DNA of 14,531 nucleotides, taken from positions 1-14,531 of the forward strand of contig JADDPU010000344.1 in NCBI GenBank assembly GCA_016781725.1, written 5' to 3'. Below the pieces are notes generated by a model. That model was not told the origin of the DNA and made no database searches. It was given only the letters and a program-made list of their open reading frames with translations. Shown one piece after another: positions 7,592 to 14,531 of this stretch. The translations under genes and the position numbers were made by a program. How positions within the stretch are numbered: the first letter of the stretch is position 1; each line of letters opens with the position of its first letter. This DNA is from Rubrobacter sp. (GTDB taxonomy: Bacteria; Actinomycetota; Rubrobacteria; Rubrobacterales; Rubrobacteraceae).

Positions 7592-8467
7592 GTGAACAGG
7601 GCGTTCGGGGGTATTCTCGCACGCCTATTGGCTTCTGCCACATTTGCCCCGAGGGCGGCGGGCCTGGGCGCTCTCGTGTTGCTGGCAAGCCTGTTAGCTA
7701 CGCTGGCGGCCTGTCTCCCGGAGGCGGAGACAGGGGCGCGGCGTGTGGACGAGGATGTCCGGCAGGCGCATCGGGAGAGCAAGGCTGCGCCCGAGCGTGC
7801 CGCCGTTAGCAAAGGTGAAGCCACGGCCGACGCGCCCGCTAGGTGGGACTATGTGGCTCTGGGCGACTCGCTGGCGGCGGGGGTTGGCGCCCGCCGGGGC
7901 TACGTGGACCGCTACGCGCAGCACCTCCGCGGCGACACCGGCGCCCGGATCGAGGTAGTCAACCTGGGCCGAAGCGGCCAGACGAGCTCGCAGCTGCTCT
8001 ACGCCCTCAGGAACGACCCCTCGATGCGAAAGGCGATCGGCGGGGCTGAGGTCGTCACGTTCAACATCGGCATCAACGACCTCGGACAGGCCAGCAGGTC
8101 CTACGGGGCCGAAACCTGCGGCGGGGCGCGCAACGAAGGGTGCCTGCGCGTGGCCGTGGAGCAGGTCAAACGGAACTGGGACGCCGTAATAGAAGAGATC
8201 CTGGGCCTGCGCTCCACGCAGGACGCCGTCATCCGCACGGCCGGCCTGGGGTACACGCCGAACGTGGACGGGGTATTCGAGCCTTATCTAAGCGAGGTAA
8301 ACCGGCACATCGCCGCGTCGGCGGGTGCCGAGGGCATACCCCACGTAGAGGTCCGCCTGGACGAGGAGGCCATGAGCCCGGACGGGGTGCATCCCAACGG
8401 CCACGGCTACGCGGTGATCGCCGACAGACTGCGGGAATTGGGGTACGAGCCCTTGAGCCCTCGCTGA
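7592..8467 (+). CDS. SGNH/GDSL-family hydrolase, predicted lipoprotein
   Basis: A 291-residue protein. An N-terminal hydrophobic segment ends in the lipobox LAAC, placing the lipidated cysteine at residue 41, so the enzyme is probably tethered outside the membrane. A charged linker (about 45-84) leads to the SGNH catalytic domain: block I GDSLAAG (Ser93), block II NLGRSG (Gly126), block III GIND (Asn162) and block V SPDGVHPNGHGY (Asp264, His267). All four blocks are intact. Members are esterases, lipases or carbohydrate deacetylases; the substrate is not deducible. Two cysteines (176, 184) may pair. GTG at 7592 is the furthest upstream start in this frame; it makes a rather long signal region, and only a weak ribosome site (AATAGGG) precedes it. 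It follows the sulfatase on the same strand, so an exported pair acting on surface polymers is conceivable but unproven. Confidence 0.88.
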   Translation: MNRAFGGILARLLASATFAPRAAGLGALVLLASLLATLAACLPEAETGARRVDEDVRQAHRESKAAPERAAVSKGEATADAPARWDYVALGDSLAAGVGARRGYVDRYAQHLRGDTGARIEVVNLGRSGQTSSQLLYALRNDPSMRKAIGGAEVVTFNIGINDLGQASRSYGAETCGGARNEGCLRVAVEQVKRNWDAVIEEILGLRSTQDAVIRTAGLGYTPNVDGVFEPYLSEVNRHIAASAGAEGIPHVEVRLDEEAMSPDGVHPNGHGYAVIADRLRELGYEPLSPR

Positions 8468-8491
8468 GCGAAGGACGAAAACGCGGCAGCC

Positions 8492-8974
8492 CTAGAGCAC
8501 TACGCCGTGGGGACCCACTTCCTTCTCGGTCGCCTTCTGCAGCTCCATCAGCTTTTTGGCGTACCGCTCCAGGGCAATGTCACCCTCCGTTTGCGGCTCC
8601 CAACGGGTCACCTCGACCGGCGCTCCTTCCTCGTCGACCGCCACGAAAACGATCATGCACTGGGTGGTCCTGGTGTAAAGACCTTCCTTGGGGTCGCCCG
8701 CGCTCACCTCTACCGCCACGTGCAGGCTCGTCCTGCCAGTGTGGACGAGCTTGGCGCTCACTTCGACCATGTTGCCGATCAGCACGGGCCTGTGAAACCG
8801 GATCCCACCAACATAAATCGTTACGCAGTATTGCCCGCTCCACCCGACCGCGCAGGCGTACCCGGCCTGGTCGATCCACTTCATGACCGCCCCGCCGTGC
8901 ACCTTGCCGCCGAAGTTCACGTCCTTGGGCTCGGCCAAGAACCGTAGCGTGATCTCGCGCTCCCTCTCCAGCAT
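8492..8974 (-). CDS. Hotdog-fold acyl-CoA thioesterase (YciA/ACOT type)
   Basis: A 160-residue single hotdog domain of COG1607. The signature is DVNFGGKVHGGAVMKWIDQA at 18-37, with the conserved Asn20 and Asp35 that act in catalysis in this family, and a second conserved region RFHRPVLIGNMVEV (59-72). Such enzymes hydrolyse acyl-CoA to free acid and CoA in the cytoplasm; YciA-like members have broad chain-length range. The length matches the family. It converges on the lipoprotein gene with only 24 bases between the two stops and no convincing terminator there. ATG at 8972-8974 has no Shine-Dalgarno but has TAGAAT 9 nt upstream, which suggests a leaderless or near-leaderless message. Confidence 0.92.
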   Translation of the reverse strand: MLEREREITLRFLAEPKDVNFGGKVHGGAVMKWIDQAGYACAVGWSGQYCVTIYVGGIRFHRPVLIGNMVEVSAKLVHTGRTSLHVAVEVSAGDPKEGLYTRTTQCMIVFVAVDEEGAPVEVTRWEPQTEGDIALERYAKKLMELQKATEKEVGPHGVVL

Positions 8975-8983
8975 AACGGTCGC

Positions 8984-8989
8984 ATTCTA
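8984..8989 (-). promoter_or_regulatory. Thioesterase -10 box
   Basis: The minus strand reads TAGAAT (five of six consensus bases), then 9 nt, then ATG. The predicted transcription start falls within about 3 nt of the ATG. The -35 is not evident. The remaining DNA to 9277 (about 290 bases) shows no gene. Confidence 0.5.
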
Positions 8990-9277
8990 CTGGGCAAAGT
9001 CAGGTCGCGCACGTCGCGTAAGTCCCCAGGGCAAGGACCCCCTTCCCGGCGCTCGACCGATAGCAACGCCGGCCGCACAGGCGGCTTCTCCCCACTCGCA
9101 AGCCCCGAACATCAAGATTCTCCAACTTCCGTGAATCTAAACAGGCGAAGCTGGGTGAATAGGGCTATGTCCGCCTTCCTGCGAACTGCGCGGCGTGGAC
9201 ACTCACGCAGGCAGCATAGCTTGCAGCCTCAGTTACCTTGCCCGCGCATTCGCGTTGATCGAGGGGTTGGGGCTACT

Positions 9278-9685
9278 TCAGATTGGGTCTCTACGCCAGT
9301 GCTCGACATCGTCGGGAAGAGAGACCCAGGAATGCCTGCGCTCCTCGTAGACCGAGACCGTTGGGGCTGGAAAGTGTGAGTCCGCAAACGCCCCGACAGG
9401 AATGGCGATCTCTTGTTCATCCCCTTCCTCGACGTAGAAGACCGTTGACCCGCATTCAGGGCAGAAGGTGAACCTGAATCTTCCGCCTTCGTCTCCAACC
9501 CGGACAAACTCCGTGCCATTGCCCTTGATGGCCACGGACTCGCGAGGAAAGCCCGCCTGCGCGCTAAAGACGCTGCCGGTTCTGCGTTGGCAAGCATAGC
9601 AGTGGCAGACGGAGACGCGGATTGGATCTCCGCGAACTTCCGTTTGAAGCTGACCGCAACTGCAAGATGCAAGGCGAACTGTCAT
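9278..9685 (-). CDS. GFA/CENP-V family zinc-binding protein
   Basis: A complete 135-residue member of the family named after glutathione-dependent formaldehyde-activating enzyme (Gfa). The zinc ligands are all present: CSCG at 8-11 (Cys8, Cys10), CHCYAC at 27-32 (Cys27, Cys29, Cys32) and CPECGS at 75-80 (Cys75, Cys78). The fold binds two zinc ions; the formaldehyde role is shown only for a few members, and most are of unknown function, so I do not assign a reaction. By hand count the lines at 9421-9720 run about 52-65% G+C (mean near 58%), below roughly 70% in neighbours, which may mean a later arrival. No Shine-Dalgarno precedes ATG at 9685; TAGAGT 4 nt before it is too close for a standard -10. 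It has DNA without genes on both sides. Confidence 0.9.
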   Translation of the reverse strand: MTVRLASCSCGQLQTEVRGDPIRVSVCHCYACQRRTGSVFSAQAGFPRESVAIKGNGTEFVRVGDEGGRFRFTFCPECGSTVFYVEEGDEQEIAIPVGAFADSHFPAPTVSVYEERRHSWVSLPDDVEHWRRDPI

Positions 9686-10084
9686 GGGGACTCTAATGGG
9701 GTGACCTGTTCGTTGTATGCCTTCACGTCTACCGCGCGACCTCCTTCTTTGGCATTAGCCGCCAGGGCCTCCTCGCCTGTAGTCTATTCCCCGCCGCGGT
9801 CCCGACGCGACCGAGTCCTCGGTAGTCTACAGTGCTCGTCGCCGGTTCCCAAGCATCAGTCACGGTGCCCCGCATGCCGAAATGCTCGACGAAGGAACGC
9901 CAAGCCCCAACGAACGCTCTAGCTCTCCGCCAGACTCGCGGCACCCGAGCGGCACGGCAGAGGTTCCCCGGTTTGCCGATCCGCAGAAATTCCCTACCAG
10001 CCGTGCTACAGCCATGCTTCGCAGACTTCATGAGCAGGTGTGATGAGGATCTCGACGGGGTCCCGCCGCACCAACGCCGCGGCT
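9686..10084. other. Gene-poor intergenic region
   Basis: About 400 bases between the GFA gene and the end of the large membrane-protein gene. A 119-codon open frame covers much of it on the minus strand, but its composition (Arg, Ser and Trp rich, no recognisable motif) and its overlap with the membrane-protein stop make it unconvincing. A palindrome, ACCGAGTCCTCGGT, lies at 9810-9823. No promoter, RNA gene or pseudogene can be supported. Confidence 0.55.
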
Positions 10085-12256
10085 TCACGGCTCGGCGGAC
10101 TCCGGCGGCGCGACGTCGCGGGGCCGGGCTGAACCCCGGGCGGGCGCGCCTAGCTTCTCGAGGTCCACCGCGTAGAGGCCGTACTTCTCCCTGGGGGCGC
10201 CGTCCACGGCGGAGAACCCGGGCAGCGTCTTCAGCCGCCCGTCGAGCGGGCCGCCGGCGTAGACCATCAGGTAGTCCACCTCGTAGCGGCGCAGGATCTC
10301 GTGGGCCTCTCTGTCGAGAGTCGGGCCGAAGAAAAAGTCGTGCACGTCCAGGTAGCGTTCGGGGATTCCTATATCGGATCCTGCCCTCTGCTCGAGCTCT
10401 TCGCGGTCCCTGATCATGCCCTCCCCCCGCTGGCTCACCACGTCAAGCGAGGTCGAGTAGGCCGGAATCACGTTGTTCACGCTGTCGCGCGCGAGCAGGA
10501 CGCCAGGCTCGTGCATGTTGTCCCGGATCCAGGGGAAGATGGGATCTGGATGGTAGTTGGTGGTCCTGGCGACCTCGAACTCGCTGTACAGGCCCACGGC
10601 TTTCGCCACGGCCGGCGGGGCGGCCACCGCCACGAGGGCGGCCACGAGCGCGAGGGGCAGCGCCCGGGTCGCGCCGCGGCCGACCCCGAGCGCTTTCAGC
10701 CGGGTCTCCGCATATCCCAGAGCCTCCCACGCCATCCAGCCGACCGTCAGCAGGCCGAGGAGCGGGATGGGCCACGCCAAACGCCACAGCAGACCGGGCA
10801 CGATCAGCTCCTCCCCCACGAACGTGGCGACCGGCGGCACGTAGACCGCGACGGCGACCACGACCAGGCCGCCAAGGAGGAGTTGCGCGGCGAGGCTGCG
10901 CTTCACCCGCCACAGCAAGAAGGGGACGCCAAGCAGGTACGCACCCAAGATCACGGGGTTAAGCAGCAGCCAGGGGTGCATCATGTAGGAGCCGTCGTCG
11001 AGCTCGTAGATGTGCCGCCAACTCTCCGTGATGAACACCGTGTACTCGAGCACCTTCGGCGGGGTTGCGTTGATGTCAGCCGAGTAGAGTACCGCTGCGG
11101 GCGACTCTCCGGTGAACAGCAGGAGCAGGGGACCGAGGACTACGCTCCACATCGCGAGCGCCAGGGCCACCATCCCCGTCCAGGCCGCCCTCCGGCGCGG
11201 GTTGGACGCGACGTGCGCCAGCCCGAAGCCGAGCATGCACAGACCTAAAGCCGGCAACACGGAAGGGTGCACGGCAACAATCGTCCAACAGAGGAACGCG
11301 AAGAGACCGAGGTAACGCAGCTTTCGGCTCTCGACGAAGAGCGCGGCGGCGAGAAGGGCCACGGGCAGGATCAGGAACCTGGCGGCGTGTTTATCCTCCG
11401 GTATGCGAACGGCGAGCTCCACCCCGACGTTGTGCACGGAGGGCTCGATAAACACCACGTGAAACAACGCGTAGAAGGAGGCCGAGAGGACCGCCGCCCG
11501 CTCGCTCTTCAGGAGGGTCCGGGCCAGGGCGTAGACGGCCAGCAGGGCCACGACCACGAGGGTCGGGGTCAGGTACCTGAGCACCAGCTCTATCGGGTCC
11601 AACCCGGAGACTCGAGAGAAAGCCGCCTGCTCAAGCAGCCACCCGTTTACCTTTACCCGCGAGAGCTCGCCGACCCTCTCGCCGAAGTACGGGTCGCGCA
11701 GCGCGAGCCTCTCAGCACTCGCGAAGTCCCTAACCCAGGACAGATAAACCCAGATGTCGTCGTAACTGCTCGGCACCCTCCTCGTGGCCACGAAGGCCAG
11801 GCCCCCGCCGAGCAAGGCTAACGGCGCCCACAGCCAACCGGCCCGAGGCCCGTACTGACCTCCGTAGTCCCCCTCCGCCACGGGCCCGGCGGCCTCCCCC
11901 GCGGGTTTTCCCGTACGCAGGGCCTTCCATCCGGCCGTTGCGAGGGAGGTTATCAGCACCGCGCCCGCGGACCAGAGATAGAACCCGATGCTCTGGTGGA
12001 AGATCAGGACGGGCACCCCGAGGAGGCCGAAGATGCCAGTGCTGACGGCGAAGGCAACGGGCACCACGGCGAGACCAGAGAGGTAGTCCCGAAAAAACAG
12101 GCGCGTCACGAGAACCCCTGGGGCCATGAAGAGCAGGAAGGTGGCGGCGAAAGCGAGCGGGGGCACAGCTTCGAGGACGGCCCGCGGGAGCACGAGCAGG
12201 GCCGCGACGCTCGATAGCAGGAAGGCGGCGTCCAGGGATCTGACGCGGCTGGTCAA
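10085..12256 (-). CDS. Large polytopic membrane protein, GT-C glycosyltransferase-like
   Basis: A 723-residue protein with about a dozen hydrophobic segments over residues 10-560, then a soluble C-terminal part (about 570-705) and a low-complexity tail rich in Arg, Pro and Ala. After the first few helices a loop carries SSYDDIWVYLSW (163-174). An acidic motif in the first large external loop is characteristic of GT-C enzymes that use lipid-linked sugars, and the multi-helix plus extracytoplasmic C-terminal layout agrees. It also resembles DUF6077-type hypothetical membrane proteins. The glycosyltransferase reading is an inference; no donor or acceptor can be named. The start is TTG at 12254-12256, supported by a perfect GGAGGT 5 nt upstream. 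It is divergent from the protease gene, with 187 bases between the two starts. Confidence 0.8.
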   Translation of the reverse strand: MTSRVRSLDAAFLLSSVAALLVLPRAVLEAVPPLAFAATFLLFMAPGVLVTRLFFRDYLSGLAVVPVAFAVSTGIFGLLGVPVLIFHQSIGFYLWSAGAVLITSLATAGWKALRTGKPAGEAAGPVAEGDYGGQYGPRAGWLWAPLALLGGGLAFVATRRVPSSYDDIWVYLSWVRDFASAERLALRDPYFGERVGELSRVKVNGWLLEQAAFSRVSGLDPIELVLRYLTPTLVVVALLAVYALARTLLKSERAAVLSASFYALFHVVFIEPSVHNVGVELAVRIPEDKHAARFLILPVALLAAALFVESRKLRYLGLFAFLCWTIVAVHPSVLPALGLCMLGFGLAHVASNPRRRAAWTGMVALALAMWSVVLGPLLLLFTGESPAAVLYSADINATPPKVLEYTVFITESWRHIYELDDGSYMMHPWLLLNPVILGAYLLGVPFLLWRVKRSLAAQLLLGGLVVVAVAVYVPPVATFVGEELIVPGLLWRLAWPIPLLGLLTVGWMAWEALGYAETRLKALGVGRGATRALPLALVAALVAVAAPPAVAKAVGLYSEFEVARTTNYHPDPIFPWIRDNMHEPGVLLARDSVNNVIPAYSTSLDVVSQRGEGMIRDREELEQRAGSDIGIPERYLDVHDFFFGPTLDREAHEILRRYEVDYLMVYAGGPLDGRLKTLPGFSAVDGAPREKYGLYAVDLEKLGAPARGSARPRDVAPPESAEP

Positions 12257-12261
12257 TCGCT

Positions 12262-12267
12262 ACCTCC
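12262..12267 (-). promoter_or_regulatory. Strong ribosome-binding site for a TTG start
   Basis: Minus-strand GGAGGT, fully complementary to the 16S 3' end, lies 5 nt before the TTG start of the membrane-protein gene. This decides the start despite the rare initiation codon. Confidence 0.7.
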
Positions 12268-12384
12268 GGCAAGACGGTTGGCTCGGAGAGAGGTTACAGG
12301 CCCCCGCGGCGGCGCTCAAGGCTCGCGGGTACGCCGAGGGGGTTTCGGACGGCGGCCCGTCGGGCCAGAACCCGTGGTCAAGCC

Positions 12385-12409
12385 CCCGGAACCTGGCCGT
12401 TCTTCCGGG
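12385..12409. repeat. Inverted repeat upstream of the protease promoter
   Basis: CCCGGAA at 12385-12391 and TTCCGGG at 12403-12409 form perfect 7-bp inverted arms with an 11-nt spacer. The right arm ends 22 bases before the proposed -10 of the protease gene, so it overlaps the expected -35 region. It could be an operator or a hairpin; significance is modest in GC-rich DNA. Confidence 0.35.
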
Positions 12410-12431
12410 TGGCGGGGACTTGGCGGTGCGG

Positions 12432-12437
12432 TACAAA
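12432..12437 (+). promoter_or_regulatory. Protease -10 box, probable leaderless promoter
   Basis: TACAAA lies exactly 6 nt before the ATG at 12444, in the only AT-rich patch of this intergenic region. With normal -10 spacing the transcript would begin at the A of the ATG. There is no Shine-Dalgarno between them. Confidence 0.5.
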
Positions 12438-12443
12438 TAGTGT

Positions 12444-13421
<978 letters not shown>

Positions 13422-13430
13422 AAGCCGTCG

Positions 13431-13562
13431 GGGTTCAGGTTATGGGCTTCAGGGATCCGGTGGCATCGGCAACCTCGACGCTGACGGGGTCCCCGTTAAG
13501 ATAGCCAGAGAAGCCAACCCGCTGCCTTTAACCTGTAGCCTGAAACCTGTAACCTGAAACCC
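13431..13562. repeat. Long imperfect inverted repeat after the protease gene
   Basis: The left arm at 13431-13453 (begins GGGTTCAGGTTA, ends CTTCAGG) and the right arm at 13539-13562 are reverse complements except for about three substitutions and one indel, with 85 nt between. The arms are built from heptanucleotide steps related to CCTGAAA/CCTGTAA. The element fills nearly all of the 163 bases between the protease stop and the next gene. It could be a terminator-like hairpin, a remnant of a short dispersed element, or both. Confidence 0.6.
13525..13561 (+). repeat. Heptanucleotide tandem repeat
   Basis: Five successive heptamers are CCTTTAA, CCTGTAG, CCTGAAA, CCTGTAA and CCTGAAA, followed by CC. 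Taken as 14-mers, ACCTGTAGCCTGAA (13531-13544) is repeated as ACCTGTAACCTGAA (13545-13558) with one change. It ends 23 bases before the start of the next gene, leaving room for its ribosome site. Confidence 0.7.
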
Positions 13563-13584
13563 ATTTCCGACCGAAGGGAGAGAA

Positions 13585-13821
13585 ATGCCCGACGTAACGT
13601 TCGTGGTGCGCGACCTGGCGGGGTCGGAGGACGCGGAGAAGCTGGAGCGCGCCCTGAGGCGGCTCGGCCCCGTAAACCTCGTGAACGTGGACTCAGAGAA
13701 GGGTCTGGTCGCCGTCTCTTTCGAAGGCGGTGAGGCGGAGCAAGAGCGGATAGAGGGCGCCATCGGGGAGGCAGGCCACGAGGTCGAGCCCTCGCCCGGC
13801 GCCGACCCGAACGTGGACTGA
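13585..13821 (+). CDS. Small HMA-like protein, metal-binding cysteines absent
   Basis: A 78-residue acidic protein. The pattern of a beta strand (VTFVVRDL), helix (DAEKLERALRRLG), two strands (VNLVNVDSEKGLVAVSFEG), helix (EQERIEGAIGEAGH) and final strand (EVEPS) matches the ferredoxin-like fold of heavy-metal-associated (HMA) domains. The usual CxxC is missing, as there is no cysteine at all, so copper or other soft-metal binding in the usual way is excluded. Function unknown. ATG at 13585 has GGGAG at 13576-13580, 4 nt away. It ends with TGA, and the next gene starts 3 nt later in the same reading frame, so the two are surely co-transcribed. Confidence 0.72.
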   Translation: MPDVTFVVRDLAGSEDAEKLERALRRLGPVNLVNVDSEKGLVAVSFEGGEAEQERIEGAIGEAGHEVEPSPGADPNVD

Positions 13822-13824
13822 CCC

Positions 13825-14253
13825 TTGCCGGACGAGGCCTCCATCTCCGTCACCGAAGGGGCCCGCATTCTGGGCGTCCCCGAGGAGGAGGCGCGCGAGC
13901 TCGCCGGCGGCGAGGACCGCATCCCCCTCGAGACCATCAGGAGCCGGGCCGGCGCGGCGGCCATAGCGCGGGAGCTGGCCCACGCCCGCGAGGAGGTGGG
14001 GCGTCTGTCGGGTCAGCTAAAAGAGGTTCGGGCCTCCAACGCGCGGCTGCAGAGGGAGATCAAGGAGTCGGTCCAAGAGCGGCGGCGTCTGACCGAGGAG
14101 GTTTTGGAGTTGCGGGCGGCGGCCGAGGAGCGGCTGATGCTGATGGAGCGCATCGAGCACATAGCCGTCGTCGAGCGGGAGCTGGAGGAGAGCTCCTCAG
14201 AGCTCGAGCGCCTGAGGAGCAGAAAGCTCCTCGCCCGTCTCCTGAACCGCTAG
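13825..14253 (+). CDS. HTH-like N-terminus plus coiled-coil protein
   Basis: A 142-residue protein of unknown function. Residues 5-42 (ISVTEGARILGVPEEEARELAGG then IPLETI) resemble the helix-turn-helix of MerR/excisionase-type DNA-binding proteins. From about 46 to 135 it is a long, highly charged coiled coil (heptads of Leu with Glu/Arg, for example VGRLSGQLKEVRASNARLQ), ending in the amphipathic RKLLARLLNR. The start is taken as TTG at 13825; there is no Shine-Dalgarno, and no ATG or GTG follows until the coiled coil, so translation would depend on coupling to the preceding stop. The frame is the same as that of the previous gene, with only TGA and CCC between. A DNA-binding or structural role is an inference. 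Confidence 0.65.
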   Translation: MPDEASISVTEGARILGVPEEEARELAGGEDRIPLETIRSRAGAAAIARELAHAREEVGRLSGQLKEVRASNARLQREIKESVQERRRLTEEVLELRAAAEERLMLMERIEHIAVVERELEESSSELERLRSRKLLARLLNR

Positions 14254-14279
14254 CGACGGGGCCGGCTAGCGGTCGCTAG
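14250..14279. terminator. Bidirectional hairpin carrying both convergent stop codons
   Basis: CTAGCGAC at 14250-14257 and GTCGCTAG at 14272-14279 form a perfect 8-bp stem with a 14-nt loop. The TAG stop of the coiled-coil gene (14251-14253) and the TAG stop of the TerC gene (14276-14278, minus) lie in opposite arms. An alternative smaller hairpin uses CTAGC at 14266-14270 and GCTAG at 14275-14279. No T-tract is seen. Confidence 0.45.
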
Positions 14280-14531
14280 TGGGAGGCCTCCTGACGCCGA
14301 GCCCACAGCCAGGCTATGAGGGCAAAGATGGCGGCGGCGACGATGCCTATGATCCACTCGATGCTCGCGTAGGGCTCCAGGTAGTGGTGCAAGAACACGT
14401 CGGCGAAGAACATCTCGACCGCCAGGTACACGAGCAGCGCCGCGCCGAGATAGACCAGGATGGGGAAGCGGTTCAAGAGCGAGGTCAAGAGTGCTGCGCC
14501 GAAGACGACGAGGGGTATCGTGGTCGCGAGC
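14276..14531 (-). CDS. TerC-family membrane protein, C-terminal part (5' truncated by window edge)
   Basis: The frame is open to the right edge of the window, giving about 84 visible residues; the TTG at 14488 is not the true start, because the residues before it (TTIPLVVFGAALLTSLL) continue the same membrane domain. Visible segments are a helix over IPLVVFGAALL, the conserved SLLNRFPILVYLGAALLVYL, an acidic VEMFFAD, a periplasmic loop with LHHY, and a last helix (WIIGIVAAAIFALIAWLW). This matches the C-terminus of TerC/YkoY/Alx proteins, several of which export manganese or serve metal loading of exported proteins. Transport function here is inferred from the family. It converges on the coiled-coil gene. 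Confidence 0.75.
   Translation of the reverse strand, partial: LATTIPLVVFGAALLTSLLNRFPILVYLGAALLVYLAVEMFFADVFLHHYLEPYASIEWIIGIVAAAIFALIAWLWARRQEASH

Noticed and set aside
5782..9027. CGTAAGTCCCC shared by two intergenic regions (5782-5792 and 9017-9027), with a variant near 780
   Set aside because: An 11-base match between intergenic stretches of this total length is expected by chance, and the copies are not at a fixed distance from starts.
10006..10086. Possible protein remnant (minus strand, DPVEILITPAHEVCEAW)
   Set aside because: About 26 codons of protein-like sequence before a stop, with nothing recognisable before or after. Too short to call a pseudogene.
9729..10088. 119-codon open frame on the minus strand next to the membrane-protein gene
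   Set aside because: No ribosome site, no recognisable motif, biased Arg/Ser/Trp composition, and it overlaps the stop of the real gene.

Overview
The window reads as a stretch of chromosome from a high-GC Gram-positive bacterium, most likely an actinobacterium of the Rubrobacter type. The evidence is indirect: a G+C near 70% in most genes, a MurT-type Mur ligase (peptidoglycan amidation in Gram-positives), frequent GTG/TTG starts, and several genes that seem to be transcribed without a leader (a -10 box directly before the start codon and no Shine-Dalgarno). The genus is an inference; no rRNA or marker gene is present. There is no tRNA, rRNA, CRISPR array, transposase or integrase.

Layout. 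Left edge (1-720): the 3' end of a gene for a glycine-rich repeat protein, probably a surface or fibre protein, closed by a clear intrinsic terminator. 875-1855 (+): a metallo-beta-lactamase-fold hydrolase of the COG1237 type. 1856-2182: convergent intergenic space. 2183-5606 (-): murT and, upstream of it, a CASTOR/POLLUX-like two-helix ion channel with tandem RCK domains; each has its own consensus -10 box. 5936-8467 (+): an exported formylglycine-type sulfatase and an SGNH/GDSL lipoprotein. 8492-8974 (-): a hotdog acyl-CoA thioesterase. 9278-9685 (-): a GFA/CENP-V zinc protein with visibly lower G+C, flanked by gene-poor DNA. 10085-12256 (-): a large polytopic membrane protein resembling GT-C glycosyltransferases, started by a TTG with a perfect GGAGGT. 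12444-13421 (+): an HtrA-like serine protease with one PDZ domain but no export signal. 13431-13562: an inverted heptanucleotide repeat. 13585-14253 (+): a small HMA-like protein and an HTH plus coiled-coil protein, in the same frame and separated by one TGA. Right edge (-): the C-terminal third or so of a TerC-family membrane protein.

How it fits together. Most genes are single transcription units in a divergent or convergent arrangement, so this looks like ordinary core or housekeeping chromosome rather than one dedicated system. Cell-envelope functions recur (peptidoglycan amidation, ion channel, exported sulfatase, lipoprotein esterase, GT-C-like protein, TerC). I did not find a clear new multi-gene system. 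The items most worth checking are murT without an adjacent gatD, the inverted repeat over the murT promoter, the heptad repeat after the protease gene, the single in-frame TGA between the last two plus-strand genes, and the signal-less HtrA-like protease.
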